64,000 nucleotides of DNA from Hygrophila difformis (taxonomy: Eukaryota; Streptophyta; Magnoliopsida; Lamiales; Acanthaceae): NCBI GenBank assembly GCA_030278955.1, contig JAOANR010000004.1:13008428-13072427 (forward strand), written 5' to 3'. The translations under genes were made by a program, and so were the position numbers. The notes beneath the pieces are model-generated. The model had not been told where the DNA came from, searched no databases, and worked only from the letters and a program-made list of their open reading frames with translations. Below, in pieces: positions 44,101 through 54,429 of this stretch; position 1 is the stretch's first letter; each line of letters begins with the position of its first letter.

Positions 44101-44207
44101 CTTCGGCAGTGAATTCGGATTTGATGATGTCTACACCTACCCCCTCTAACGTCGCTCTCCAAGGATTGGATGACGATATCCATTTTGATGACAGCGCTGA
44201 TCATTAG
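41109..44207 (+). pseudogene. Antisense gene: plant mobile domain plus coiled coil
   Basis: This gene lies antisense to pol between integrase and the 3' LTR. Start MDLPPVTALSSDLL at 41109. The first part has WYRHLEPHCRESWSKSC, LCFWNPSVNCFCFPWGMMTP and LNLVAVPLADFFLAHLYAG, matching the aminotransferase-like plant mobile domain. A frameshift near 42150-42180 moves the frame to YLAQMWNRCILPRP. Probable introns are 42626-42717 (GT-AG, restoring frame) and 43954-44034. The middle is rich in Ser and Pro. The last part (about 43200-43860) is a heptad-rich coiled coil with ELQQRERELESALNQTRRRS. It ends at 44207 in DDIHFDDSADH. An in-frame TAG at 43191 and the frameshift break it. Intact, it would be about 970 residues. 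Extra ORFs are known in Tat elements; the function is unknown. Confidence 0.8.
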
Positions 44208-45230
44208 TTTTTCCTTTGGGTTACTTGATTATGCATGTTGTGAGCCGAAATTTCGCCCTATTTTGCTTTTGCATGTAAATCTCGGCCATTTCCATCAACT
44301 GTTGTCGGCCTTCCTTCTTTTTTTTTTGTGAATTGTATTGGCCACCGAAATGTACTTGGATTCGTATCTTTTTATTTCTGCTATGTGATTCGTATCTGAT
44401 TCATTCTACGATTTTTTTCGCTCTTCTTTACTACTGATTCCTGGATGTTAGCAGCTTTTTCGGGAATCAGCTGTAACGTTTTCCCATAAATAACATTTAA
44501 TATTGACCGCTTCCCCTGCCAAGTATTTATCCTTCCTCTATAAATACTTGGCTTTTATCCGTGTTTATCCATCACCTCTTCAACTCAATATGGCTCCCCT
44601 TTTTCCTTTATTCAATCCCTTATCTCCAATGCCTCCATGGTTTCTCACCTATGTATTCTCAAGGATTTCCAGACGTGATACGAAAACTTTCCGCCCATGC
44701 GGCACGAGTTCAGCTAACATTCCTCTCACCATGCTAGTATGGGCGAGGATCTTTATTTATTATTCCAAATGCAGGTCTCGACGGCTATGCAGACATTCCT
44801 TTTTCCTACTTTGCGGTTGCATATCCTGTCGGACCTTTTCTAATGGGGAACCCATTTATTTTTGTGGTTTCTCCATTCTCTTTTCCCTTCTACCACCATT
44901 GGTGACTCCCTTGCTGCACTTCTCATCTTCTCGTCTGAGATGGTGCGGAGGCTGTACCTGAGGCTTGGTGGTTGGGTCAATCGGCGGTGCTGCTGTTCTG
45001 AAATCAGTGGTCTCGCCTTCGCCGATATCTCTAGGCGGCACTTGTACAAGACTGGGAATCCTCCAACTTCCTTTCGTTAGGACCTTTCCCTTGTATATGC
45101 CTGCTTAGTATAGGACGTTTTTCTTGTATATTGTAACTTCGGACTATCAACGCCGTTTTCGGCCGAAGTAGTACCGTTTCTGTAATGCTCTTTTTCGTAA
45201 TGAAATCTTTACTTTTTCGCCTTTCAATGT
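44208..45230. other. Convergent spacer inside the Tat element
   Basis: It lies between the 3' end of the antisense gene (plus) and the 3' end of integrase (minus), so both transcripts would end here. An open frame at 44503-44961 (plus) has no family features. I see no defined terminator. The wording is C/T-rich rather than AT-rich, like the rest of the element. Confidence 0.5.
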
Positions 45231-46532
45231 TTAATCCCATGCTGATGGATAATATTTCTTCATGTATCTTGCATTTACTGGATTTGACATCTGTTCGCCA
45301 TTCTCGTCCACCAACATGTATGCTCCATTTGGTAATTTCGTCTGAACGATAAATGGTCCCTCCCAATTGGGGCTGCACTTACCTAATCGGCCATCCTTCT
45401 GTTTAGGTGGCCATATAACTTTCCAAACTAAATCGCCGACTTCAAATCGTTTCACGCGAATTCGCTTATTATACCAATCGGCCACAATATCTTTATTTTT
45501 CTTCAAATTCTCAAAGGCTTGCACCCGATCAGAATTAACTTCTAATAATTCATTCTTCATCGCACAATCATATTGTTCGGCCGTCATTAGATCTGCTTGG
45601 CTTGTTCTTAAAGTCGGCACTGTTATTTCGGCTGGAAGTACTTCGTCCATTCCATAAGTCAGCCGAAATGGTGTAAATCCAGTGGCTGGAGTTTTGGCAT
45701 TTCGATAAGCCCATTACGCTTCCGATAACTTCTCATGCCACTTTCTTGGTTGATCTTCTATCATTTTCCTTATGATTCCTATCAACTGCTTATTTGTGGC
45801 CTCTGCTTGTCCATTCCCTTGCGGATAATAAGGTGACAAATGCATAATTTTTATCCCATACTCCTTAGCAAAGGCCTTGACTTTTTCCCTCACAAATACA
45901 GTTCCTCTATCTGTTAGAATCGTCTGTGGAATTCCAAACCTATATATCAACTGTCTTTTAATGAATTCGATCACTTCCTCTTGCGAAATGCTGACGTAAG
46001 CCTGAGCTTCGGCCCATTTTGTAAAATAGTCTGTTGCCTCTAGCACGAATTCATGCCTTTTTTATGAAGAAGGATGAATCTTTCCAATTATGTCCATAGC
46101 CCATCCCCGAAATGGCCATGGCTTAATCATTATGTGCATCTCTTCGGCCGGTAACTTCTGAATCGCCCCATGCTTTTGACATTCGCGGCATCCTTTAGCA
46201 TATTTCTCACAATCAATTCCCATATTCGGCCAATAATATCCTAGCCGAATAATACTCCATTTCATTGATTTTCCCGCACGATGCGCGCCGCATATTCCTT
46301 CATGGACTTCTCCCATTACTCTTCTAGCATCTTCTTCTCCGACACATCTGAGTAATACTCCATCAATGGCTCGCTTAAAGAGTAACCCTCCTATCACTAT
46401 ATAATCCATCACTTTCTGCTTCTCGATTGGACTGACTTCGGACGGATTTTCCAAGGTCCGCGCTATCTTTTTTATCCATTCGGCCTTTTCAGTGTCGGCC
46501 AAATATATTTCCAAATTTCCCGCTATCGGCAT
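45231..46532 (-). pseudogene. Integrase of the Tat element, two stops
   Basis: The zinc-binding part (46532-46062) has EVHEGICGAHRAGKSM and CRECQKHG (HHCC type) after GLLFKRAIDGVLLRC. A TAA near 46064 interrupts. The core (46046-45714) has LEATDYFTKWAEA, TILTDRGTVF and QAEATNKQLIGI, giving the D-D-E triad. Another TAA at 45714-45716, where relatives have LWAYRNA, interrupts again. The C-terminal part (45650-45231) has DWYNKRIRVKRFEVGDLVWK and WEGPFIVQ. Apart from the stops, all domains are in order. Confidence 0.9.
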
Positions 46533-47227
46533 CAGCCGATACCTAGCTGCATAATGAGCCAGTTCGTTAGCTAATTCGTTTTACTCCCTTGGAATATATT
46601 CGATGTATACCTCGTCGAATTCTTCTAACAAACCGATTGCTTCTTCGTACAATCCAATTAATTGGGAACTTTTGACCGAAAAATCTCCTAACAGCTGCTG
46701 AATAACCACTTGTGAATCTCCTCTGATTACGATAGCCCTTATTCCTTCTTCTATGAGTTGTCGTAATCCCGAAATTAACGCCTTATATTCAGCTTGGTTA
46801 TTCGTATAAGATTTCGGTAGCTGTACGAAATACTTGTATACCTTGCCTCCGGTGTATGTAGAGTAAACCCTGCTCCAACTCCTGAAGAGGCTTTTGACCC
46901 ATCAAACATCATTATCCGTGGTTGCAGATATACAATTCCTTCTTCATTTCTCTCTTTCGGCCTAACTTGATCCCCGATATCTTCGGACACTGGGAGCATT
47001 ACATGATCGGCCAGAAAATCGGCTACAATTTGCCCTTTCATAGCTCTAAGTGGTTGATATTTCAAGTCATATGCATTTAATTTCATGGCCCACTTGGCCA
47101 TTCTTCGGCTACTGATGGGATCGTTCATCATAATTTTTACTATATCAACCGGAGCTACCACTATCACTTGCCGTGGTTGGATATAATACTCCAATTTTTG
47201 ACATGCATGATAAAGACTTAAACACAA
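46533..47227 (-). pseudogene. RNase H and second RNase H-like domain of the Tat element
   Basis: 47227-46775 continues from reverse transcriptase with CLSLYHACQKLEYYIQPRQV, ADFLADHVMLP and then MMFDGSKASSGVGAGF, the archaeal-type RNase H seen in Tat elements. A frameshift near 46850 moves the frame to TNNQAEYKALISGLRQL, GDSQVVIQQLLG and, after a stop near 46580, NELANELAHYAARYRL. The acidic residues D (in FDGS), E (in QAEYKA) and D (in GDSQ) are kept. Confidence 0.85.
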
Positions 47228-48603
47228 TTATGAATCGGCGAGTACCTTAATTCGGCATCCCTAAGGATTCGGCTTAGATAATAAATCGCCCGATCTCTTC
47301 CTTCATCGTCCTCTTGAGCCAACAACGCTCCAATAGACTCTTCAGCCGCTGCTATGTACAATTTGAGCGGTCGACCCATAACTGGAGGAACCAACACTGG
47401 TGGATTCACCAAGGCTTGCTTCAATTGCTCAAAGGCTCTCTGTTGATCACCTCCCCATATGAATTCCTCCTCTTTCTTCAACCTTAGTAGATCGGTTAAC
47501 GGTTTCGACTTTCCGGCCGCATTTGCCAAAAATCGTCTCAAGAAACCGATCTTTCCAAGGAATTTCTGCAGACTCTTCTTATCATGTGGAGGCCTGGCTT
47601 CTTGGATTGCTCTGGTCTTATTTGCATTGACTTCTATGCCCTTGTTGTGTACCAAGAACCCAAGAAAATTTCCTGCCTGCACTCCAAAAGCACACTTAGC
47701 TGGATTCATCTTTATTCCATGTAATCTCATTCTTGCGAACACCCTCCGCAAATCGTCCAAGTGGCTTTGCATATCTCTAGATCTGACCATGACGTCATTG
47801 ATATAGACTTCAACACATTCGCCTATTAGATCATGAAAAACGTAATTCATGGCCCTTTGATAAGTAGCTCCTGCATTCTTCAACCCGAATGGCATAACTA
47901 CCCATTCGTATATTCCTATGGCTCCCGGGCATCGAAATGCAGTTTTATGAACATCTTCTTCGGCCATAAAGATTTGGTTGTATCCTGAATATCTATCCAT
48001 AAATGACAACATCCCCTGTTTTGCGGCCGAATCAATCAACAAATCAACAATAGGCATCATATACTCATCTTTAGGAGTGGCTATATTAAGATTTCTGAAA
48101 TCGATGCAAACTCTCAATTTCCCATTCTTTTTTATTACAGAAACAATATTCGACAACCACTCTACATATTTAGCTGGCCTCATAAACCCGGCCGCTAACA
48201 ATTTTTCTATTTCCTCTTTTATTCTAGGAACTATTTCGGGCGCTGCCCTCCTGGCCGGCTGTTTATGCGGCCTGAACCCTTCTTTGATTGGCAATCTGTG
48301 CTCCACAATCGATCGCTCCAATCCTGGCATCTCTGTATAGTCCCATGCGAAACAATCCTTGAACTCGATTAGGACCTCCTTGAATCGGCTTGTCATTTGC
48401 TGATCTAAATTTGCACTCACTGGGATCTCCCTCGGGTGCTCGTCTGTACCAACATTGACCATTTTCAAGGGGTCTTGAGCTTTGAAATCCGGTGTTCGTT
48501 TTGGAATTGCATCCATTAGGTCACTCCATCCTGCTTTGTTGTCTGAAACTCCGAGTTCGGCCGATTCAAACTCGATTGCTTGACTCAGTTGTGCATCCAT
48601 CAT
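47218..48603 (-). CDS. Reverse transcriptase of the Tat element
   Basis: A 461-codon frame. Start ATG at 48603 overlaps the gag-protease stop as ATGA. Order: LERSIVEHRLPIKEGFRPHK, EIEKLLAAGFMRPAKYVEWL, KLRVCIDFRNLNIATPKDEY, MPFGLKNAGATYQRAMNYVF, then VEVYINDVMVRS, where active enzymes have YIDD or YVDD. The first catalytic aspartate is therefore Asn and the enzyme is probably dead. The thumb and start of RNase H follow (KLYIAAAEESIGALLAQEDD). It ends early at HNCV by a one-base loss near 47225; the true frame continues at 47227 with LCLSLYHACQ. Confidence 0.9.
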   Translation of the reverse strand: MMDAQLSQAIEFESAELGVSDNKAGWSDLMDAIPKRTPDFKAQDPLKMVNVGTDEHPREIPVSANLDQQMTSRFKEVLIEFKDCFAWDYTEMPGLERSIVEHRLPIKEGFRPHKQPARRAAPEIVPRIKEEIEKLLAAGFMRPAKYVEWLSNIVSVIKKNGKLRVCIDFRNLNIATPKDEYMMPIVDLLIDSAAKQGMLSFMDRYSGYNQIFMAEEDVHKTAFRCPGAIGIYEWVVMPFGLKNAGATYQRAMNYVFHDLIGECVEVYINDVMVRSRDMQSHLDDLRRVFARMRLHGIKMNPAKCAFGVQAGNFLGFLVHNKGIEVNANKTRAIQEARPPHDKKSLQKFLGKIGFLRRFLANAAGKSKPLTDLLRLKKEEEFIWGGDQQRAFEQLKQALVNPPVLVPPVMGRPLKLYIAAAEESIGALLAQEDDEGRDRAIYYLSRILRDAELRYSPIHNCV

Positions 48604-51600
48604 TTACTTTCTTTTTTGACTGGCCGTTCATCAACCTGATATCTGACCTCAAACCCCAAATCTGTCCAATCACACTCGACAACCTGCAGGTACCGATCCC
48701 CCACCACTGCTAGGAATGGTTGTATGGGTTCTTCATATAGCACCGCATCAATTCGGCCGGCTGAGCTGACTGGGAACGGAGGTTGGTCTCCTTCCACTTC
48801 TTCGACTGTGCCATCCTTTTTCCAGAACCATACTTTCTGGTGCAACGTTGACGGCAAACAACGAGATGTATGTATCCAGCATCGGCCTAAAAGGGCCGCA
48901 TACGGAACTTCGGCATCTACAACAAAGAACATGGTCGGAATCGATATCGTTCCGACCGTCACATCCACCAAAATACACCCTTCGGCCGCAGTTTGGGCTC
49001 CCACAAAACTCAATACTTTCATCCGTGTAGGGAGTAAATCTTCCTTTGAACGGCCTATCTTTGTTAGTGTAGCCAATGGCATGATATTGATGGTTGCTCC
49101 TCCGTCAATGAACATTCTTCTGAGCGGTCTCCCATTAACCCAACCCTTCACATACAAAGATTTCACATGTTGAGACATCTTTGCAGTCGGCGGTAAAATC
49201 GTGCTTGGTTGAGCTTCCGGGACGAACGCCTCATAACCGTCTTCAACTACTTTCTCAATTTCGGCCCCAAGCCGAAATGCTTCAAGTTTGGCGAAACAGA
49301 AATCCACAATGGGCTCTTCATCGCCAAAATATTCTCCCTCTTTCTGGCAGAAGACCACGGCTGGTTCAGAATCAGACCAATATTCCTCTTCTGCTGTTGT
49401 GGTCACTCCTACTACGTTTGCACTAGGCCCAAAGCCAAACTTGAATTGTCCGATTGAGAGTGTATCAATATTCAGAACAATACTTATTTTTGGCTTCCAT
49501 TCCCTTGTCCGAATTGGCCTAGGCTTCCATTCTTCTTTTGATTTCGACTGCTCGCTTTCAATTTTCGGCTTTATTACTTTCGGCCGAAATTCAGTTTTGT
49601 TCTTCAGCCGATCTTGTCCTTCTTTTGGCTTCCTCTCTTCCTTTCTTTCGGACTTCAGACGAGCCGAAAATACTCTATTTAGTATTCTTCCTTCCGAGAA
49701 CGAACAGTCATCTGGGAAGTCCTCTTCCATATGCATCATATCGTACTCTTCTTGCTCAGAAACAGCTGCTGCTTTAAGCCGTTGCATTCTTCGTTTAAAA
49801 GTACGATATGATCCCTTTCCTTTCGGAACTTTTTTCTCCTCTGCCCTCCATTCTGAATGGTCAAACCGGCGCTGGCCGAAATGCCTTCTTTCTGGAGAAT
49901 TTTGGACCCATCGGCCTACCTGAGTATTTGATGGTGGCCTTCTTAGCTTCTTCATTTCGGGACTGACAGCTTCTTCAGGAACTGTGATCTGAATCACAGT
50001 TTTTCCATTCTGCTTGTCAGCTGTTAATTTCATCTCTGAATCCCATCCGTTAGTTATGATTTTCAATGTTGGCCTCTCACTCTTATCTCCGATCTCAATC
50101 TTCCGATGTTCCTCCGATTGTTTGATCCACTCCTTTACCTCATAATTCCCCAATCGGTCAAAAACATCTGTAACTTTCTCCTTTCCCTTCGGAGATCCTA
50201 ATCGTTTCCATACTCCTGACCTCTGAACCGATGGCCGATCTCCGAGCCGATCGTGCACAGAACTCCTGCTTGATGATGTTTTTTCTCCCAATCGATCATG
50301 CACAGATCTATTCTGGTCGGGATGCACCATCACCATGTTGGCAACAGGGAACGGATTCTTATCGATCGCCATAAGCCTATCTGGAAACTTCAGCTTCCCA
50401 TCATCGACATGCTTCTGAATCAGCTTCCTAAAATGTCCACAAACCGCTGTGGAATGAGTAGCCGATCCATGAAATCTACACCATCCGGCTTCCAACTGAT
50501 CCTTGGTGGGCTGTGGATGGTTTCCTTTAAACTCTAGCAATCCATTCTTCTGGCAATAATCAAATATTTCATCCATTTGTGACAAGTCGAAAGAATAAAA
50601 CCTTTGAGACTCATCTCCTCCTTCTTTCTCCTTGCCCCTGGCTGGCCGAAGTGCTGGACACGTCATAGGCTTTTTTATGATTAGTTTTGCCCTTGCAACT
50701 TCGGCTAATGCCAGAATATCATCCGTGTTGTATTCTTCCTGGACTTCACATCTATCCAGAGACTCAGCAAATGAGGCAGCTGACTGGATAGGTTGTGATC
50801 TTCCACTTTGGCTTCGGCTTGATTTGAAAGCCGCTTGTTCTGCCAAATAAGTCTCCATCCTTATAGCTTCGGCCGTTAATTCGGCCACAGTCCTTGGTCT
50901 GGTTACCATCAATCTGTCCTTGATGGCGAACTTCAAATTCTGCTTCAGGATTTGAATATATTCATGCTCAGGCAGCATTGTTTTCATCTGAGCCTTCACT
51001 GCATAAAATCTTTCAATGAATTCGGTCACTGATTCGGACGCCTTTTTCTTGGTTGACGTCAAATCAACTACCGAAACTTCAGGACTAATATTATAGAATC
51101 GGTCATGGAATAACCGCTCCATCACGGGCCATGTATTGACCGATCCCGCTGGCAAATTGATATACCACTCAAATGCTGGTCCAGTTAGCGACAAGCTGAA
51201 CAATATCAACTTATGAAAATCATTCTGCGCAATTCTGGTGCATTGAGCTGTAAATCGGCCAATATGCTCGATTGTAGAGCGGCCAACTTCTCCAGAAAAG
51301 GTGTTAAAATCTGGAACCTTTATTCCTCTAGGCAGTGGATACTGCTCCTCAATATAATCTGGATAAGGTTTCCGATACATCGGCCTATTCTCCTGGCCAA
51401 CGATATTTCCGAACTGAGTACGAATAATCTCAGCAATTAGCTCCCTGTCAACCAATTGTGGTGGATTCTGCTGATGTGGTGCATATTGTTGTTGGACCAC
51501 TGGAGCAGGTGGTTGAACAGCTGGTTGAGGCGGTTGATTCTGTTGCTGATCGTACCTTTGCTGCGGAGGGACAAAAGGCCGAGCTTCGTGCCCTCTTGGC

Positions 51601-51974
51601 GGCCGAATAGCCTGCTGTTGAAAATTATAAGGATTTTGCATCGCAGGTGGTGGATTTTGAGCCACTGTAGCTTGTTGCGTTCCCATCGGATACATATTCC
51701 TTGCTATCTCGGCTCTGAACATAGCTGGCATCGCTGCCAGGATATTTCCTTCAATTTGGCGAACCGAATTAGTAACCGCCGCCTCCACCATGAATTGAAC
51801 CTGATCTCGGAAGCGCGGTGTTAAATCATCATTTGCAAACTCCTGATTGTGGAAGTGTGATGGTCCGGGGAATCCTGGGGGGAATTCTCCGGCCTCTGCT
51901 GCTCGTTCTTCCTGGATTGGCGGCAAATCAGTTCTCGCCGCCGTGTTAACCGCTGGAGTTTGTTCGAATGCCAT
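48600..51974 (-). CDS. Gag-protease of the Tat element
   Basis: Start chosen at 51974 (MAFEQTPAVNTAAR), just after the primer site. The frame is open into the LTR, but translation from 52040 would begin inside the LTR. About 1,124 residues. A Gln/Pro-rich stretch (residues 95-175) precedes the gag domain (about 220-345) with VPDFNTFSGEVGRSTIEH and ESVTEFIERFYAVKAQMK. A CRFHGSATHSTAVC metal-binding motif follows near 500. A long charged linker leads to an aspartic protease with FIDGGATINIMPLATL and ALLGRCWI near 1000-1090. The DGGA in place of DSGA is common in this lineage. The frame is fully open, so gag and protease could still be made. Confidence 0.92.
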   Translation of the reverse strand: MAFEQTPAVNTAARTDLPPIQEERAAEAGEFPPGFPGPSHFHNQEFANDDLTPRFRDQVQFMVEAAVTNSVRQIEGNILAAMPAMFRAEIARNMYPMGTQQATVAQNPPPAMQNPYNFQQQAIRPPRGHEARPFVPPQQRYDQQQNQPPQPAVQPPAPVVQQQYAPHQQNPPQLVDRELIAEIIRTQFGNIVGQENRPMYRKPYPDYIEEQYPLPRGIKVPDFNTFSGEVGRSTIEHIGRFTAQCTRIAQNDFHKLILFSLSLTGPAFEWYINLPAGSVNTWPVMERLFHDRFYNISPEVSVVDLTSTKKKASESVTEFIERFYAVKAQMKTMLPEHEYIQILKQNLKFAIKDRLMVTRPRTVAELTAEAIRMETYLAEQAAFKSSRSQSGRSQPIQSAASFAESLDRCEVQEEYNTDDILALAEVARAKLIIKKPMTCPALRPARGKEKEGGDESQRFYSFDLSQMDEIFDYCQKNGLLEFKGNHPQPTKDQLEAGWCRFHGSATHSTAVCGHFRKLIQKHVDDGKLKFPDRLMAIDKNPFPVANMVMVHPDQNRSVHDRLGEKTSSSRSSVHDRLGDRPSVQRSGVWKRLGSPKGKEKVTDVFDRLGNYEVKEWIKQSEEHRKIEIGDKSERPTLKIITNGWDSEMKLTADKQNGKTVIQITVPEEAVSPEMKKLRRPPSNTQVGRWVQNSPERRHFGQRRFDHSEWRAEEKKVPKGKGSYRTFKRRMQRLKAAAVSEQEEYDMMHMEEDFPDDCSFSEGRILNRVFSARLKSERKEERKPKEGQDRLKNKTEFRPKVIKPKIESEQSKSKEEWKPRPIRTREWKPKISIVLNIDTLSIGQFKFGFGPSANVVGVTTTAEEEYWSDSEPAVVFCQKEGEYFGDEEPIVDFCFAKLEAFRLGAEIEKVVEDGYEAFVPEAQPSTILPPTAKMSQHVKSLYVKGWVNGRPLRRMFIDGGATINIMPLATLTKIGRSKEDLLPTRMKVLSFVGAQTAAEGCILVDVTVGTISIPTMFFVVDAEVPYAALLGRCWIHTSRCLPSTLHQKVWFWKKDGTVEEVEGDQPPFPVSSAGRIDAVLYEEPIQPFLAVVGDRYLQVVECDWTDLGFEVRYQVDERPVKKESK

Positions 51975-51980
51975 TTTGTG

Positions 51981-51997
51981 TCCCACTGGGCGTGCCA
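51981..51997 (-). promoter_or_regulatory. Putative primer binding site of the Tat element
   Basis: One base inside the 5' LTR the minus strand reads TGGCACGCCCAGTGGGA. It begins with TGG as primer sites do. I cannot name the tRNA with confidence. Confidence 0.6.
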
Positions 51998-51998
51998 C

Positions 51999-52682
51999 TG
52001 TTTTCCTGGCCTGGAGCCGGAAAGGACCTTTTTTCCTCAAGGGAGGCTACCGGAAAATGATCAAACCAGTTACGGGTCCGGATTAATAATAATGCGCCCA
52101 AACTTGACTAATTATGCCCAAACTTGACTGAAAATTCCTTGGTATTCAAATGGCAACAAAATACAACGGAGAATCTACCTGTTGCTAAGAAACAACGGTG
52201 AATTCACCGGAAAAACTAAAACCAAACTACCGGTTGTTGAGAAACAACGGTGGACTTGGAAGTAACCGCTATGAGCTAAACTAAAGTCTAGGAAAAACTG
52301 TAAAGGAAAGCATTAAAGAAAAGCAGTAAAGATACAAAGAATTAAATTTGATAAAGGGATTTTGGGGGTTGGATTGATCTCTCCGATTTTGTGCGTGGCA
52401 TCCCCTATTTATAGCCGGAGCTGAAATAACCGCTCTCCGGCCGATTCCCTTAAGCCGATTCCACTGTTCACTTCAATCGGCTGAATTGATGTCATTTCGG
52501 CCGAAATCCTTCCCTCCGGAGCTTTCTTCCTTTCGGGACTCTTCTGCTGCTCTGGATCATTCCCTTTTGATTCTTCGGCCCAATGGATCTCCAACTCGAT
52601 TTTCTTTGAAAGTCTCTCTTCGGCCCATCTTTCATGGCCCAATTCTTCTCCCCATGGCCCACTGTCCTTTGTGGCCCCAACA
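51999..52682 (-). repeat. 5' LTR of the Tat element
   Basis: 684 bp, from TGTTTTCCTGGCCTGG to GTGGCCCCAACA. It should contain the minus-strand promoter. Frames at 52409-52942 cross from LTR into LINE sequence and are not genes. Confidence 0.94.
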
Positions 52683-52687
52683 CAGTG

Positions 52688-53060
52688 ATATTGGGATCGA
52701 ACGTTTTTCTTGTTACTCAGACTCTTTAATGGTGATTGAAGCTCTTGATTCATGGAATCGTTTTCATCCTTATGTAGTTGTTCTGTCTTGGATTCGTGAA
52801 TTGAGGAGTTCTCTCGATTGGTGCAGTATTCACCATGTTCTTCGTGAAGAGAATAAAGTGGTTGGTTTGACGCTCTGGCTAAATATGGGGCTTTGATTGA
52901 AGATTTATTCGCGACTTGGGCTTCCCCACCTGACTTCATCAAAGGGGACGCAGCGGACGCGTATGGCGTATGGTTTCCCCGATATTAGTCTGTTGGTTCT
53001 TCTCTTTTAATGTGTTGTCTTCTTTTTCTTTTCTCTTTATTCCATGGCTTTGGGCTTTTC
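52688..53060 (+). pseudogene. LINE RNase H relic, right part, and 3' end
   Basis: This continues the LINE from 40244: GIERFSCYSDSLMVIEALDS, then LDWCSIHHVLREENKVVG, with a stop soon after, and further degraded matches to the LINE C-terminus (GFPDIS at about 52975). The 3' end holds two copies of TGGCTTTGGGCTTTTCA(G/A)AAA (about 53043 and 53080). Confidence 0.8.
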
Positions 53061-53109
53061 AGAAAAAATCAACTTTATTCCCTGGCTTTGGGCTTTTCAA
53101 AAAAAATCA

Positions 53110-53795
53110 ACTACTATTAGTATTTTAAAATTTGTTTGCATGCCTATTACTCCATCATCTCATTATTTATGTCTCGAAACTTATACATGTAGTCATGTAT
53201 TTGTTTAACGGTAAATATTTTCAGATTAATTATATCTTAAAACTTTTGAGCAGGTAGGCAATATACATATTTAGCCATTGGTATCTTAAGATTATTTATA
53301 TCTCAAAACTTTTGAGTATGTAGTCAAAGTACTTATTTAATTATTAATATCTTAATATTATTTATCTCAAAACTTGTGGGTATATAGTCAGTGTACTTAG
53401 TTGACTGTTAACTTGTGGGTATATAGTATATTATTTATCTCAAAACTTATTTAATTGTTAATATCTTAATATTATTATTACTTAATATGTATATAAGTAA
53501 AATTATATATAAAAAATATGTATATATATTGTAAAGCTATGCAATTATTTAAACGCGCCGAACATTACTATATCTTTTATATATATACTTTTAATAAAAA
53601 TTGAGTTAAAATTAAAAATTAAACAGTATTAAAAAATTAAATGAGAAAAATAATATAATAGAACGAATGGATCACTAATTTTCCTCATTTCGCCCGGGAA
53701 TAAAATTTTCTTTTTTTTTTAAAAAAAAAAGAGCATGAAAATGAAAGAGAAGTACTATTACTTATCGGCCCATTAATAGGTGGAAACTTGTACAT
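53110..53795. other. AT-rich intergenic DNA
   Basis: Loosely repeated wording (TTATCTCAAAACTT(T/G)TG, about five times between 53225 and 53450) suggests an old minisatellite. No gene seen. Confidence 0.5.
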
Positions 53796-53796
53796 T

Positions 53797-53865
53797 TTTT
53801 TTGTTAGGAGCCGAAGCCAGAGAAAGGGATTGTGGGAGTTCATGACATATAAATTATAAAGAAAT
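53797..53865 (-). mobile_element. Truncated SINE, minus strand
   Basis: A T-run, then GGAGCCGAAGCCAGAGAAAG and GTGGGAGTTCATGACATA, ending abruptly. It is the 3' part of the same SINE as the next entry. Confidence 0.7.
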
Positions 53866-53875
53866 TTCTACATTT

Positions 53876-54040
53876 TTTTTCTTAGAAGTCGAAGCCAGAG
53901 AAAGGGTAGTGGGAGCCCATGTCATACAAATTATATAGAAAAATAAAGGAGGGATGGAGAAACCAGATGGGGGAATCGAAAACAAAACCCTTGGTTTGAA
54001 AGCTATGAACTCGACTGCTTGGGTACTCTTCATCCCCAAC
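53876..54040 (-). mobile_element. tRNA-derived SINE, minus strand
   Basis: Flanked by TTCTACATTT (53866-53875 and 54041-54050). Its 3' region is CCGAAGCCAGAGAAAG-like (AGTCGAAGCCAGAGAAAGGG), B box complement GGGGGAATCGAAAAC, A box complement near CTGCTTGGGTACTC. It sits in the target site of the truncated copy just before it. Confidence 0.82.
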
Positions 54041-54429
54041 TTCTACATTTATTTTCTTGGGTTGACCAACTTTTACATTTATTGATAGGTCTAGTGCTAC
54101 ATTTATTAATTTATTAAATTGAAATTATTAATGATGAATATTTCTTTGGATATTCCTTCAATAAATACATGCGACGATTTTTTATTTTTATTTTTTTTTA
54201 GGTAGGGGGACCGAATTAAATATCTATTTCAATATATATATTTTTTTTCTATCCAATGTTTATCCATTCTCTTTTACTACATTTTCTTTCCCATTCTTTT
54301 TTATTAGCCCAGAATCCAAATATGAAACAAACTCCCCCTTCAAAAGTGCAGCCGAAAAAACTCCCTCTTTAAAAATAAATAAAGAATGAAAAATCAACCC
54401 ATTTACCTTACCGTTCGAGAGCTGCCAAA

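Larger units (their letters stand above)
40245..52682 (-). mobile_element. Ty3/gypsy retrotransposon, Tat lineage
   Basis: A 12,438-bp element with LTRs of 685 and 684 bp (TGTTTTC...CCCAACA) and target duplication CAGTG (40240-40244 and 52683-52687), inserted in a LINE relic. Minus-strand order: 5' LTR (51999-52682), gag-protease, reverse transcriptase, RNase H, a second RNase H-like domain (FDGSKASSGVGAGF, the hallmark of the Tat lineage) and integrase to 45231. Then comes an antisense gene on the plus strand (41109-44207) and the 3' LTR (40245-40929). By eye the LTRs differ at about a dozen sites, so it is fairly young. Pol nevertheless carries two frameshifts, several stops and a YIND change in the catalytic site. 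Confidence 0.95.

Noticed and set aside
44503..44961. 152-codon plus-strand frame as a further gene of the Tat element
   Set aside because: No family features, no convincing start context, and it lies in the convergent spacer. It is kept only as a note in that entry.
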